A stretch of 53,791 nt of DNA from Sphingomonas lacusdianchii (GTDB lineage Bacteria > Pseudomonadota > Alphaproteobacteria > Sphingomonadales > Sphingomonadaceae): contig NZ_JAKRET010000022.1 in NCBI RefSeq assembly GCF_022664395.1, forward strand, positions 1-53,791. The letters run 5' to 3'. The notes beneath the pieces are model-generated. The model had not been told where the DNA came from and ran no database searches. It saw only the letters and a program-made list of their open reading frames with translations. This document shows, in pieces, positions 24,625 to 33,326 of this stretch; within the stretch, counting starts at the first letter, position 1, and every line of letters begins with the position of its first letter. Position numbers and translations under genes: made by a program.

Positions 24625-27600
24625 TCACCCGTCCGGCTGCGCCGTCATGCGGGCGATCACCTCCGAGGCAGTCTCGTTGGGTACGAAGATCCTGGTCTTG
24701 TAGGAGATGATCTCAACGTAGCAGCCGATCGACTTCAGCCACGGTAGCTGCGCGGCAGGCGCCCCCACGATCTCGATCCGCGGCTTGCCGTTGACCCTCG
24801 CCCGCTTCACCTCGCATGCGAACGGTCGCTTCAGGACGATCGAGCCGCCTCCCAATGCCGCCTGCGTGATCTCGTCGGGGCTCAGGACCTGTGGTTCATC
24901 CAGGCCGAGCTTGTTGAACAGGGTGTGGATGTCGCGCGGGAAAACCATGCGACCGAGCCACGAACGGCCTTCCTCGTCCACGATGCGATTGACCGCGAGA
25001 TGGTCGCTCGGCAGGGCCGACCAGATTGGCAGCAGCAAGCCCGTCGCGAGCCGGATTGTCTCGGTGTCGACCTTGGTACGCGCCTCTTCCACTTCGGCTT
25101 CCCATGCGGCCGAGAAGGTCTCACGGGAACACTCCTCCCAGGCTGTCTCGAACAGGTCGTCGGCCGCGAGATATTCGCGACGGGTCGGACGCATCAGTTC
25201 GATCCGCAGGACCGCGACGCCATCCTCCGTCATGCCGGACCGAGCCGCTGTCCGAAGCGCTACCTTGTCCGATCGACCGTTCCGCAGGAACATGGCCGTG
25301 CTGTCGCTGTCGGCGATGCGAAGCACGCGATCGAGCGAGACTGGCTGACGGCGCCGTGCGACCTCGATGGTCAAGAGGTGAGACGTTGCGCCACTGATCG
25401 GGTCGGTGCGCAGGATGGTGTCATCGAGCACCGTGGCGCGATCGACCTGCATGGTCTCGACCCCGACATCGAGCGTGCCGGCGTCCCGCGCGGCTGCGAC
25501 CCGTGTTTCGACCAAGGCGAGAAACTCGTCGAAGATGAGGTTCTGGAGGCCAATCGGAAGCGCCAGGAGCCGATTTAGCCAACGCTGGATCGGTGGGAGG
25601 TCTTCCTTGAGGACACCATCCTTGTCCTGCAGCTCGAGCCCTGTGCGGTGCTGGAAGTCGACCAGGTTCGTGCTGCTCAACTTGCCGGCAACGAGCAGAT
25701 GATACCAGCTGATGAGCGCCGCCTTGGCATACTCGCTTTCGAGGTTGTCGGCCGGGTCGAACAGGTTCTGGCCGCCTGTCTGGCGCTGGCCCCTTGTGAG
25801 AGCGCCCAAGCTGTCGAGACGCCGCGCGATGGTCGACGTGAAGCGGAGTTCGCCCTTGCAGTCGGTCGTGACGGGCCGGAACAGGGGCGTGCAGGCCTGA
25901 TGGGTACGATGGGTTCGACCGAGACCCTGGATGGCCCGATCGGCACGCCAGCCCGGCTCCAGCAGGAGGTGAACCCGCTGTTCCTGGTTTTTCACGGCGA
26001 GGCTCGCATGATAGGATCTGCCGGTGCCGCCCGCGTCGCTGAACACGAGGATCCGTTTGGTCCCTTCCATGAAGGCTGCGGAGTCCGCCTGGGTCGCGCG
26101 GGCCGACCGGGATTCGAGCTTTTGGGTGCCGCCCGCGGTGCTTACGAGCCGCTTGGTGCGCCCCGTCACCTCGGCGACGTTGTCATGGCCGAAATGCTCC
26201 AGAATGCCGTCCAAAACGGCTGCGATCGGAGGGAGCGCGCAGAGTTGCTCGATCAGCGTGTCTCGGGCCGCTTCCGCTTCCGGGTTGGTGACCGGGGTGC
26301 CTCGATCGTCGAACATGGGTCGCGACCGCGTTTCGCCGGTATCGTCCAGATAGTACGACATCTGCTGGACCGGGAAGGCGCGCTGCAGATAATCGATTAC
26401 CGCCTCGCGCGGGGACAGGTCGAGGTCGAGGTCTGCTCTTTCGTCTGGGGATAGCTCGCCGAGGCGCCGATCGAGGATGGCTTCAGCCGTACTGACCAGC
26501 TGCAGAACCACGGACTGCCCGGCCTCCAAATGCTGCCGAACCGCGGCAAGGACCGTTGGCAACTTGCAGGATAGAAGAAGCGCACCAAAGAAGCGCTGCT
26601 TGCAGCTCTCGAACCGCGATCGGGCGGCCGCCTTGGCACCGGAGTTCAGCGTGTCTCCCCTGAGGGAGTCGACCACGCCGGTCAGCTTCAGCGCCTCTTC
26701 CATGTTGCGGTGGATGATGCCCCAGGCGTCGGCATAGGTGTCGTACACCTCGATCTGCTCGCGGGTCAGTTCGTGCCGGAGGATGTCATACTCGACCCCT
26801 GCGAAGCTAAGAGCGCGCGCGGTGTAAAGGCCTGTCGCCTTGAGGTCGCGCGCCACCAGCTCCATCGCTGCAATCCCGCCCTGGCGGATCTCGGTGATGA
26901 ACGCTTCCCGATTGGCGAAGGAGGTCTCCGGCCCCCAGAGCCCGAGCCGGACGGCGTAAGCGAGGTTGTTCACCTCGGAAGCGCCCGTTGCGGAGGCGTA
27001 CAGCACGCGCGCGCCGGGCAAGCGGTTCTGCAGAAGGACGCCGGCGATGCCCTGCTGCGAGCCCTTCTTGGCGATCATGCTCCCCTCGCCTCCTGCGACG
27101 CCGCCCATCTCATGGGCTTCATCCCAGGCGATGACGCCCTCGAAGTCGTCGCCGGCCCACGTGATGATCTGCTCGAGCCGGCTGGCGTCACCGCGCGTCG
27201 AGCGTAGCGTCGGGTAGGTCACGAACAGGACGCCCTCAGACATGCTGATCGGCTCGTCGATCTTCCAGCGCGAGAGCGGCTGCACATCGGCGGCAAGGCC
27301 GCCCAGGGCCGTCCAGTCGCGGATGGCGTCAGCGTGGAGCGCCTCGTTCTTGGATACCCAGATAGCGCGACGCCGTCCCGCGAGCCAGTTATCGAGGATC
27401 ACGGCCGCAACCTGTCGCCCCTTCCCCGCCCCCGTGCCGTCGCCCAGAAAGAAGCCCTTGCGGTAGCGACTGCCATTCTCGTCGATGATCAGGCCCACAC
27501 CCTCCGGATCGGGACGGAAACGGCCGGGAATGTACTGCGTCCACGCGTGACCGGCGTAGACGACGGTTTCGAGCTGCGAGGATGACAGCATGCGTTCGTT

Positions 27601-28866
27601 GACCGTTCGCTCGGGCAGGGCCGGGACGTGAACCGGGATCGGCGCGGGGATCGAACCCATGGCGACGGACTCGACCAGGGCGGTCGGGTGCTCGCCGGCA
27701 GCGTCGAACACGATCCGGCTTGGTCGGTATGGGAGATAGACGCCGGTCTGTTCGGCGAGCGGCGCCGGGGTCTCGAGGACCTTGTAGGTGACCGGCGCCA
27801 CCTCGTTTCGTGAGGGCGCCCGAAAGACACGCGGCGCGGCTGCGGGTTTGGATCGCACGCTCCGGAAAAGCGATACGCTGCCGCCTCTCGGCGTCGCCTG
27901 TTTTGCTGGGTCACTGGTCAACGCGAGGCGATCGGGAACGACTAGGTCGTCGTTTAGATCGGCGACGGTCGCTCGCTGCAGCACAACGCTGTTGCTTTGA
28001 CCGGCCGCCTTGTCGAGGACGTAGAGACGCACCGCGACGCTGGTGCCGTGCTTCCCATAGGCAGCAGTGAGGCGGATCGACGTCCGGACGGTGACCTGGT
28101 CCAGCGTTGCGTTCCAGATCTCTCCCATCCGGGCCGAGTTGCTGAACCAGTCCGGCATGATCGCAACGACGCGTCCGTTCGGGCGCACGCGCCGGATCGC
28201 CGCCTGGAGGTGGCGCACAGCAGCGAGGTCGTCGTCGCCGCGACCGACTGAGCGCGAGAAAGGTGGGTTCATGATGACGACGCTGGGACGGGGGAGCGAT
28301 GCCATCGTGCTCGCGATTGTAGCGCCGTCATGCCCCGAGACTGTGGTATCGGGGAAGGTTGCCGCGAGGCGTGCGCGTCGCGACGGGTCGATCTCGTTGA
28401 GCTGGAGCGAGCCGACGGGACCGAGTTGAGCCACGAGGAGTCCATTCCCGGCGCTCGGCTCGAGCACGATATCGTCGCCGCGGGGCGACGCGAGCAGCAC
28501 GGCGACCGTGGAGAGGTCGAGCGGCGTCGAGAACTGCTGCCATTCGATCTGTTCTTCGCTGCGCACCGTCTGGGTCGGCAAGCGGGCGAGCAGCGCCGAC
28601 GCCTGCAGGACATCGCCCATTGCAAGCTGATCGCGCATTGCACTGCGGTTTCGCATTGCAAGTGCAACTGCATGCTCAAGCACTTCGAAGCTCTCGCGCT
28701 GCGTCCAGCGGCCGTCGGCGTCGGAGCCTCCGAAGGCTGCTGTCATCGCAGCGTTCAGCAGCGTTCGCGTGATCTTCTCCTCGCCGAGTACGGCCGGCAC
28801 GAGCTCGCGCGCTGCGGCGGTGAATGAGGACGCACGGCATGGCGCGGTGTCGAACAGGTCGCTCAT
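24625..28866 (-). CDS. Strawberry-notch-like helicase fused to N6-adenine-methylase domain
   Basis: A 1413-aa protein with CAGGAG eight bases before the ATG. Residues 110-290 form a class-I methyltransferase: LEPSAGNGLL (135-144, SAM site) and NPPF (200-203, adenine or glutamine methylase catalytic motif). Residues 460-1000 are a superfamily-2 helicase with Walker A GDGTGAGKG (475-483), DEAH (582-585), and a GLGRTHRTHQ motif VI. Similar proteins are annotated Strawberry-notch or N12-class on plasmids. It probably remodels and methylates entering DNA. It sits between the toprim primase and the ParB-like gene. Confidence 0.88.
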   Translation of the reverse strand: MSDLFDTAPCRASSFTAAARELVPAVLGEEKITRTLLNAAMTAAFGGSDADGRWTQRESFEVLEHAVALAMRNRSAMRDQLAMGDVLQASALLARLPTQTVRSEEQIEWQQFSTPLDLSTVAVLLASPRGDDIVLEPSAGNGLLVAQLGPVGSLQLNEIDPSRRARLAATFPDTTVSGHDGATIASTMASLPRPSVVIMNPPFSRSVGRGDDDLAAVRHLQAAIRRVRPNGRVVAIMPDWFSNSARMGEIWNATLDQVTVRTSIRLTAAYGKHGTSVAVRLYVLDKAAGQSNSVVLQRATVADLNDDLVVPDRLALTSDPAKQATPRGGSVSLFRSVRSKPAAAPRVFRAPSRNEVAPVTYKVLETPAPLAEQTGVYLPYRPSRIVFDAAGEHPTALVESVAMGSIPAPIPVHVPALPERTVNERMLSSSQLETVVYAGHAWTQYIPGRFRPDPEGVGLIIDENGSRYRKGFFLGDGTGAGKGRQVAAVILDNWLAGRRRAIWVSKNEALHADAIRDWTALGGLAADVQPLSRWKIDEPISMSEGVLFVTYPTLRSTRGDASRLEQIITWAGDDFEGVIAWDEAHEMGGVAGGEGSMIAKKGSQQGIAGVLLQNRLPGARVLYASATGASEVNNLAYAVRLGLWGPETSFANREAFITEIRQGGIAAMELVARDLKATGLYTARALSFAGVEYDILRHELTREQIEVYDTYADAWGIIHRNMEEALKLTGVVDSLRGDTLNSGAKAAARSRFESCKQRFFGALLLSCKLPTVLAAVRQHLEAGQSVVLQLVSTAEAILDRRLGELSPDERADLDLDLSPREAVIDYLQRAFPVQQMSYYLDDTGETRSRPMFDDRGTPVTNPEAEAARDTLIEQLCALPPIAAVLDGILEHFGHDNVAEVTGRTKRLVSTAGGTQKLESRSARATQADSAAFMEGTKRILVFSDAGGTGRSYHASLAVKNQEQRVHLLLEPGWRADRAIQGLGRTHRTHQACTPLFRPVTTDCKGELRFTSTIARRLDSLGALTRGQRQTGGQNLFDPADNLESEYAKAALISWYHLLVAGKLSSTNLVDFQHRTGLELQDKDGVLKEDLPPIQRWLNRLLALPIGLQNLIFDEFLALVETRVAAARDAGTLDVGVETMQVDRATVLDDTILRTDPISGATSHLLTIEVARRRQPVSLDRVLRIADSDSTAMFLRNGRSDKVALRTAARSGMTEDGVAVLRIELMRPTRREYLAADDLFETAWEECSRETFSAAWEAEVEEARTKVDTETIRLATGLLLPIWSALPSDHLAVNRIVDEEGRSWLGRMVFPRDIHTLFNKLGLDEPQVLSPDEITQAALGGGSIVLKRPFACEVKRARVNGKPRIEIVGAPAAQLPWLKSIGCYVEIISYKTRIFVPNETASEVIARMTAQPDG
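28618..28660. repeat. Triplet of TGCAATG spaced by exactly 18 bp
   Basis: CATTGCA occurs on the plus strand at 28618, 28636 and 28654, exactly 18 bp apart. All three copies lie inside the N-terminus of the helicase-methylase gene, where they encode A-M in (L/S)AMRxxx periods. The same word is in the parA upstream region. It may be coding coincidence. Confidence 0.4.
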
Positions 28867-28913
28867 GGGGATCTCCTGGCTGTGTGGCTGCCCTCTGCAG
28901 CTCCCCAGACCAG

Positions 28914-28927
28914 TTCCCCCTTCCCTC
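28914..28927 (-). promoter_or_regulatory. Purine-rich leader tract
   Basis: The minus strand reads TAGAGGGAAGGGGGAA, overlapping the stop of the toprim gene (28927-28929) and about 50-60 nt before the helicase gene. Confidence 0.45.
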
Positions 28928-29763
28928 TAGGCTCCGGCTCTTACGTCGGCCCAATCGCCGAAGCGCCCGGGGGGCGGCATTCGTCGAAGGTCGAAGCCGC
29001 GAGGCCGATAGGCGGCCCACGCTCTGCGCCGTGCCCGGCGACCTTCCGCATCGTTGTCTTCGGCGATGATCAAGGTGCGGACGCTGTCGGGAATGTGAAC
29101 CCGGTCGAGACGCGCCGCGCCAAGCGTCGCCCAGCATGGAATGTCGTTCAGTTGGGTGAACATGGCGGCCGTCTCGAACCCCTCGGCGAGCGCCAGCGTG
29201 TCGGTGATCCGGCGTCCCTGCCAGCTCGCGCCCGCGGGGGTGCCGAGCATGACCTTATCGAGGTAGCCTCCACGGCCGAGATCGAGGAAAACGCGCTGGA
29301 TCGCACGCAAGGCCCGCCCTTCTCGGGCGGCAACGAGCAGAGCGGGCAGGAAGCGCGTTGTTGGCTTGGGTCCCCAGGGACACCGAGGATGGAAGCGCAG
29401 CTCCTCAAACGGGGCGACGATGCCGCGGCCTGTCAGGTAGGACTCCGCAGGCGTGCCCGGCACCGGGACCGCCTCGCCCCAGATCCGCTCCACGTTGGCC
29501 CGACCTGAGGCACGCGACGGGGCAGGGGGGGCATATCTCTGGCCGGGCTTGATCCGCGAGATCTCCCGCAGGACGTCGTCGGGATCGCAGCCGGCGAAGC
29601 AATGGACAAGAATGCCCTCGTGCCCCTGACGAATGGAAAGGCTCGGAGTGGCGTCCTGATGAGCGGGGCAGGGGCACATCGCCAGATAGCCTCGCCAGGT
29701 GCCGCCTAGGGTGCCGACGATGTCGACGACCTGCTGGGTGGGTTTGAGTGCGACTAGGGCCAT
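28927..29763 (-). CDS. Toprim-domain DNA primase
   Basis: A 278-aa protein with an AAAGGA site before 29763. The N-terminus holds a zinc-finger-like block CPCPAHQDATPSLSIRQG with a HCFAGCDPDDVL following, as in bacterial primases. The middle has a basic linker. The toprim fold follows: LAEGFETAAMFTQLN, then TLIIAEDNDAEGR. It would synthesise primers for conjugative or vegetative plasmid replication. It lies between the partition genes and the helicase. Confidence 0.88.
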   Translation of the reverse strand: MALVALKPTQQVVDIVGTLGGTWRGYLAMCPCPAHQDATPSLSIRQGHEGILVHCFAGCDPDDVLREISRIKPGQRYAPPAPSRASGRANVERIWGEAVPVPGTPAESYLTGRGIVAPFEELRFHPRCPWGPKPTTRFLPALLVAAREGRALRAIQRVFLDLGRGGYLDKVMLGTPAGASWQGRRITDTLALAEGFETAAMFTQLNDIPCWATLGAARLDRVHIPDSVRTLIIAEDNDAEGRRARRRAWAAYRPRGFDLRRMPPPGRFGDWADVRAGA

Positions 29764-29805
29764 GGTGGTGCATCCTTTCTCAAGATGCACCCGCCCCCTT
29801 CACTC

Positions 29806-30117
29806 TTATTCCTTGGCCGTGTCGGCCAGGTTGAGTAAGCGATCGAAGGCGTCGGCGTAGGATATCTGTTCGCGATCGCAGTAGTCGTTGAAGCGGTCGA
29901 ACGTCGTTGGCGTGATCCGCATTGTCAGCGACTTGCTCTTCGTTTCCCGCACCCGGCGCCGTCGCGCGGGCGAGCCAGGGCGATAGCCTTCTGGGAGGTC
30001 CATCGGCGCGCTAGGGGCGGTTGCCGGGGTCGGCTTGAAGTCCGAGAGGTCGAGGTCGGTCGGCGCAGGCGTCCGAGCGCCGCGGCCAAACTTCTTGGGA
30101 GCTGGTGCGTCACTCAT
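29806..30117 (-). CDS. Ribbon-helix-helix partner of ParA (ParG-like)
   Basis: A 103-aa protein whose start overlaps the parA stop by ATGA. The first 60 residues are proline- and alanine-rich and disordered, with a basic run ARRRRVRETKSKS. The C-terminus LTMRITPTTFDRFNDYCDRE fits a ribbon-helix-helix DNA-binding domain with the usual strand then helix. In ParFGH-type systems the ParG protein binds the centromere and represses its own operon. Translational coupling to parA supports a partition role. Confidence 0.8.
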   Translation of the reverse strand: MSDAPAPKKFGRGARTPAPTDLDLSDFKPTPATAPSAPMDLPEGYRPGSPARRRRVRETKSKSLTMRITPTTFDRFNDYCDREQISYADAFDRLLNLADTAKE

Positions 30118-30788
30118 GCCTGCGACTCCTTGATGATTGCGACGATCTCGCGAAGAAGACTTTGCACATTCTGCCGCGCTCGCTCGGTCCGTGATAACGC
30201 ATGCGCGTCGAGCTCCTCGAGCGTCATCCGGTAGAGGAACATGGCCCGGTATGCGTCGCCGAGCGAGAGCTCGGAGTTGAACACCCCGATCTCTTCTCGC
30301 GTCTGGTCCATGACCTCACGTTCGGCCCGCGACATGATCGCGGGGCTGCGCTGGGTGATCAGCACGCGGTGGGGGAGGGGCCTCCCGCGAGCGCTTTCGA
30401 TGAAGTTCATCTGATCGAGGAACTCGACGGATCGTTCGAGGTCCGCAGCCGAGGCGCGCTGCGGGATGATCAGCATGTCGGCCTGCAGCGTGGCGTACAT
30501 GATGAGCTCGTTCATCGCGCCCTTCACGTCGACAATCACGAAAGGATGCTGCTCGGAAGCCTTCATCACTGCCGCTTGCAATCCCTTCTGCGACAGCTTG
30601 TGGCCATCCTCGACAACGATGCGGTCCTTCAGCTTCCAGTCCTCGTACCAGCGCAGGAGTGAGCGCTGTTCGTCGGTATCGATGATCTGGACGCTCTGTC
30701 CGGCCGAGCGCATTTCGGATGCGAGCGCGAGCGCCGTGGTGGACTTGCCGACGCCACCCTTGATCGACCCCACCAATATGACCGGCAT
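30114..30788 (-). CDS. parA: ParA-type partition ATPase
   Basis: A 224-aa protein. A GGGAG site at 30788 sets the start MPVILVGSIKGGVGKSTTAL. Residues 8-17 are the deviant Walker A (GGVGKST) of ParA/MinD ATPases, and ADMLIIPQRASAADLERS is Walker B-like. At 224 aa it is a small ParA like ParF, without an N-terminal helix-turn-helix. It moves the plasmid by binding DNA non-specifically and engaging the downstream RHH protein. The upstream region is packed with inverted repeats (30789-30960), the likely operator or centromere. Confidence 0.93.
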   Translation of the reverse strand: MPVILVGSIKGGVGKSTTALALASEMRSAGQSVQIIDTDEQRSLLRWYEDWKLKDRIVVEDGHKLSQKGLQAAVMKASEQHPFVIVDVKGAMNELIMYATLQADMLIIPQRASAADLERSVEFLDQMNFIESARGRPLPHRVLITQRSPAIMSRAEREVMDQTREEIGVFNSELSLGDAYRAMFLYRMTLEELDAHALSRTERARQNVQSLLREIVAIIKESQA

Positions 30789-30960
30789 TGCGAAGCTCCC
30801 TGTAATGCGGAAGCGCAGTGCATTGTAGTGCAATGCGCGGTGCGACGTGCTTTCGGAGTGTATGCCACCACGCGCGGCGCGTGGCAACCGCAATGCGCGG
30901 CGCGCTTGCACCGCGTTGTGTAATGCGTTCTGCACCGCGAGTGTGTAAAAAGTTTCCACG
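30789..30960. promoter_or_regulatory. parA upstream region with dense inverted repeats
   Basis: This gap holds several related elements. There is a GCATTG/CAATGC inverted repeat around 30820-30836, GTGCAATGCGCGGTGC at 30828-30843, and TTGCACCGCG at 30906-30915. A perfect 17-bp palindrome, CCACGCGCGGCGCGTGG, lies at 30868-30884. TACAAT near 30826 could be a -10 for parA. The repeats suggest an autoregulatory operator and perhaps the centromere site. Confidence 0.6.
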
Positions 30961-30998
30961 TTGTCAGACCTGGAAAGCTGTGGTCCCTTTTAGGGGTG

Positions 30999-31919
30999 AT
31001 GAAGGGATCGACCTTTGCGGCTCGAAGCCTCGTTGGTGTCGCTATGGCGGCGCTGACTTGGTCGGCCGCTCGCGCGCAGCAGGTAGAGCTCGTCCCGTTC
31101 CGCAGCGTCGACGACGGGGTCGTCATCGAGGTTGGCAAGACAAGCCCGCGCGCCTCGCCTGTGCCGGTCAGCGAGGGGGAGGGGGTCTCTCCGGACGCGC
31201 TAGCGCAGGACTTTGCGGGGCTGGCACCGGCGCCAACCTTTGCGCCGGCTCTTGCACCGGCGCCGATCGAGCGTTCGGCCATCCCGGTCCCGCTCTGGAT
31301 GCAGACCGGAAGGGCAAGTCCGGCGGGGCTGGTCGCAGCGGCTGCCGTTGCGCCTTACCTCTACAGCCCCGCCGCATGCTCGATGAGCCCCTACCGGCCG
31401 CGAGGCGACCTGCCCGCCTATTTGGAGCAGCGCCGCGCGCGATATTATCCGCTGATCTCGGCCGTCGCGTGCGAGGCAGGGGTGCCGGTCGGCCTCTTCG
31501 ACGCGCTTGTCGCGCAGGAGAGTCGATACGACCCGTTCATCGTATCCCCGAAAGGCGCGGTTGGCCTCACTCAGCTGATGCCCGGCACCGCGGCGATTCT
31601 CGGCGTCTATGACTCGCGCGATCCGTTGCAGAACCTGAGGGGAGGGGCGCGTTATCTTCGCGCCCACCTGGACGAGTTCAAGCGCGTCGATCTGGCGCTC
31701 GCTGCCTACAATGCCGGGCCGGGTAGGGTGCGCCTGAACGGGCGGATCCCGCCGTTCCGGGAGACCATCGGCTATGTCTCGGCCATTACGCGGGGCTGGG
31801 GAGCGAGTGCTTTCAGGACCGCGACGATTCAGACTGCCTCGAACCTTGCGCAGCCGCCTGCTTTTAGGGGTGCGCAGCTATTCTCTTACACGTCGACGAG
31901 CGTCGCGAACCCGAGGTGA
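30999..31919 (+). CDS. VirB1-like lytic transglycosylase
   Basis: A 306-aa protein with a signal peptide (LVGVAMAALTWSAARA, cleaved near residue 27). A proline- and alanine-rich linker follows, then an SLT domain near residues 145-285 with VAQESRYDPFIVSPKGAVGL (catalytic Glu, ES motif), TQLMPGTA and AYNAGPGRVR. It would cut peptidoglycan in the periplasm to let a type IV secretion apparatus through. GTG at 30996 is an alternative start. It is transcribed away from parA; the rest of the transfer genes are not in this window. Confidence 0.87.
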   Translation: MKGSTFAARSLVGVAMAALTWSAARAQQVELVPFRSVDDGVVIEVGKTSPRASPVPVSEGEGVSPDALAQDFAGLAPAPTFAPALAPAPIERSAIPVPLWMQTGRASPAGLVAAAAVAPYLYSPAACSMSPYRPRGDLPAYLEQRRARYYPLISAVACEAGVPVGLFDALVAQESRYDPFIVSPKGAVGLTQLMPGTAAILGVYDSRDPLQNLRGGARYLRAHLDEFKRVDLALAAYNAGPGRVRLNGRIPPFRETIGYVSAITRGWGASAFRTATIQTASNLAQPPAFRGAQLFSYTSTSVANPR

Positions 31920-32161
31920 TGGGCGTAGAGCGTGGCGATCATCAGGATCGCCGGCGCACCCAGCAGATAATTGAGCTGCCAGCGCACCCATACACGCGGC
32001 GCGGCCAGCACCTTGTCCATAACGCTTGTGGTCGCCAGCGTCCGCGAGCCGGAGCGATAGTCGTGGACGGTTTTGATGACGGCGATCGTGGCGCACATCG
32101 CGACCAGCAGGCCAACCGCGGCGTAGAGCGAGATCCAGGCGTCGAGGGTGACTTGCGGCAT
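31886..32161 (-). CDS. Small membrane protein, convergent to virB1-like gene
   Basis: A 91-aa protein with a good GGAG site before the ATG at 32161. Its 3' end overlaps the transglycosylase gene by 34 nt in the opposite direction. There are two hydrophobic segments, near 11-30 (LYAAVGLLVAMCATIAVI) and 66-82 (LLGAPAILMIATLY). The topology suggests an inner-membrane protein. No family is recognised. Placed between replication and transfer genes, it may relate to plasmid maintenance or entry exclusion. Confidence 0.6.
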   Translation of the reverse strand: MPQVTLDAWISLYAAVGLLVAMCATIAVIKTVHDYRSGSRTLATTSVMDKVLAAPRVWVRWQLNYLLGAPAILMIATLYAHHLGFATLVDV

Positions 32162-32253
32162 AAACGCTCCTATACGTCAAGACCCTTTTCGGATGCTTAA
32201 CGGCAAAGAAGCGGATTCAGTTGCGCGCGCAGGTCAGCGGGAGGGCAGGGGAG

Positions 32254-33141
32254 CTACGCGACCAAGGCCTTCGGCTGCGTCGTGTTACGCTTTTTCGGCC
32301 GCATCTGGATCACCATACCCTTCTTCTTGCGGGTTCGACCGAGCGCGTCGACGTGTTCGCCGGTGATCGTGTTGATGACGGTGACGTCGTAGTCGGGGAG
32401 GCGGTTTTCTGCCTCTATCTCCTTCGCCAAGCTCTTCAATCGGGAGATTGGGCCCATCGATCCAACCTGGGCGTGCAGCTCTTCGACTGACATCTCGATC
32501 GGCTCGCCGGAACAGTGCGCGATTTCGTACATGCGGCGCTCAATTGGACCGAGGCGGAAATAGTCGTGATGGTAATGGTACATCCGCTGATCGCGCTGGA
32601 TCGCGCGGAACAGCCAGTTGCACGGCCTGATCCGGACATACCGAAGTATTTCCTCACCGTTGGCCATCTTCTCATATTCTACCTGAGCTTCCGCAAGCCA
32701 TGAGAACCAACCTCGGTCGATCTTGTTGCCGGTCTCGATGTTGGTCTTGATCTGGGTGCCCTGCAGACGCTCGAGCGCCTCTGCGAAGCGACGATAGTCC
32801 CGTGTCGAGGGGCGCTCGACGCCTGTGATCCGGAAGAAGTCGTGCGCCGCGAACGTCACTTCCTCCTGAGCCGGCTGCCCGTCTGCGATCGACTGTGCGA
32901 TCAAGGAGGCGACGTAGAGGAGGATTTCCTTGTCCCACATGGTCGCGACCCCGGTGTCGCTAGGGCGTATTTCGATCGTCACGCCCTCACGACGGTACTC
33001 GATCCGCTCCATGTGCGGGTTCTTCGACAGCGTGAAGAACGGGAAGTGCATGATCGAACGCTCACCACGCACCTTGCCGTGTAGCGGGCTATCCATATCG
33101 AACAGCGAGATTTGCTGCGGCATGGCTTTCAGCCTTGGCAT
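32254..33141 (-). CDS. repA: Replication initiator RepA
   Basis: A 295-aa protein of the plasmid replication initiator A family. The opening has MPRLKAMPQQISLFDMD; MPQQ at residue 7 is an alternative start. It has the winged-helix-type segments SIMHFPFFTLSKNPHMERIE, MWDKEILLYVASLIAQSIAD and RRFAEALERLQGTQIKTNIE, a basic HYHHDYFRLGPIERRMYEIA block, and a basic tail ending RKKKGMVIQMRPKK. Such proteins bind iterons and start replication. Iteron copies lie just upstream (33208-33232 and 33301-33325) and beyond repC, which supports that role. Confidence 0.9.
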   Translation of the reverse strand: MPRLKAMPQQISLFDMDSPLHGKVRGERSIMHFPFFTLSKNPHMERIEYRREGVTIEIRPSDTGVATMWDKEILLYVASLIAQSIADGQPAQEEVTFAAHDFFRITGVERPSTRDYRRFAEALERLQGTQIKTNIETGNKIDRGWFSWLAEAQVEYEKMANGEEILRYVRIRPCNWLFRAIQRDQRMYHYHHDYFRLGPIERRMYEIAHCSGEPIEMSVEELHAQVGSMGPISRLKSLAKEIEAENRLPDYDVTVINTITGEHVDALGRTRKKKGMVIQMRPKKRNTTQPKALVA

Positions 33142-33207
33142 CTTCGCTCCCTTCCGAACCTATCGGAGGACCATACTCCGAGCGGCGCGGTCGATCATCC
33201 CCGAACC

Positions 33208-33232
33208 GAGATAGAAATACTGAAAGCACGAG
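33208..33232 (-). repeat. Iteron copy 1
   Basis: Reads CTCGTGCTTTCAGTATTTCT then ATCTC on the minus strand. It lies 67 nt upstream of repA, in opposite orientation to the other four. Confidence 0.8.
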
Positions 33233-33300
33233 GATTGCACCGTTCGAGCCTCGGCCGGCGCCGGCACGCTCTCCTAGTATCGTCGGGCAGGGGGCGTAGG

Positions 33301-33325
33301 CTCGTGCTATCAGTATATCTATCTC
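33301..33325 (+). repeat. Iteron copy 2
   Basis: Plus-strand copy of the 25-bp iteron with one change in the CTTT block (CTAT), between repC and repA. It faces copy 1. Confidence 0.8.
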
Positions 33326-33326
33326 C

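Noticed and set aside
22322..24703. 793-aa plus-strand open frame
   Set aside because: It is antisense to the ParB-like gene and has no recognisable motifs.
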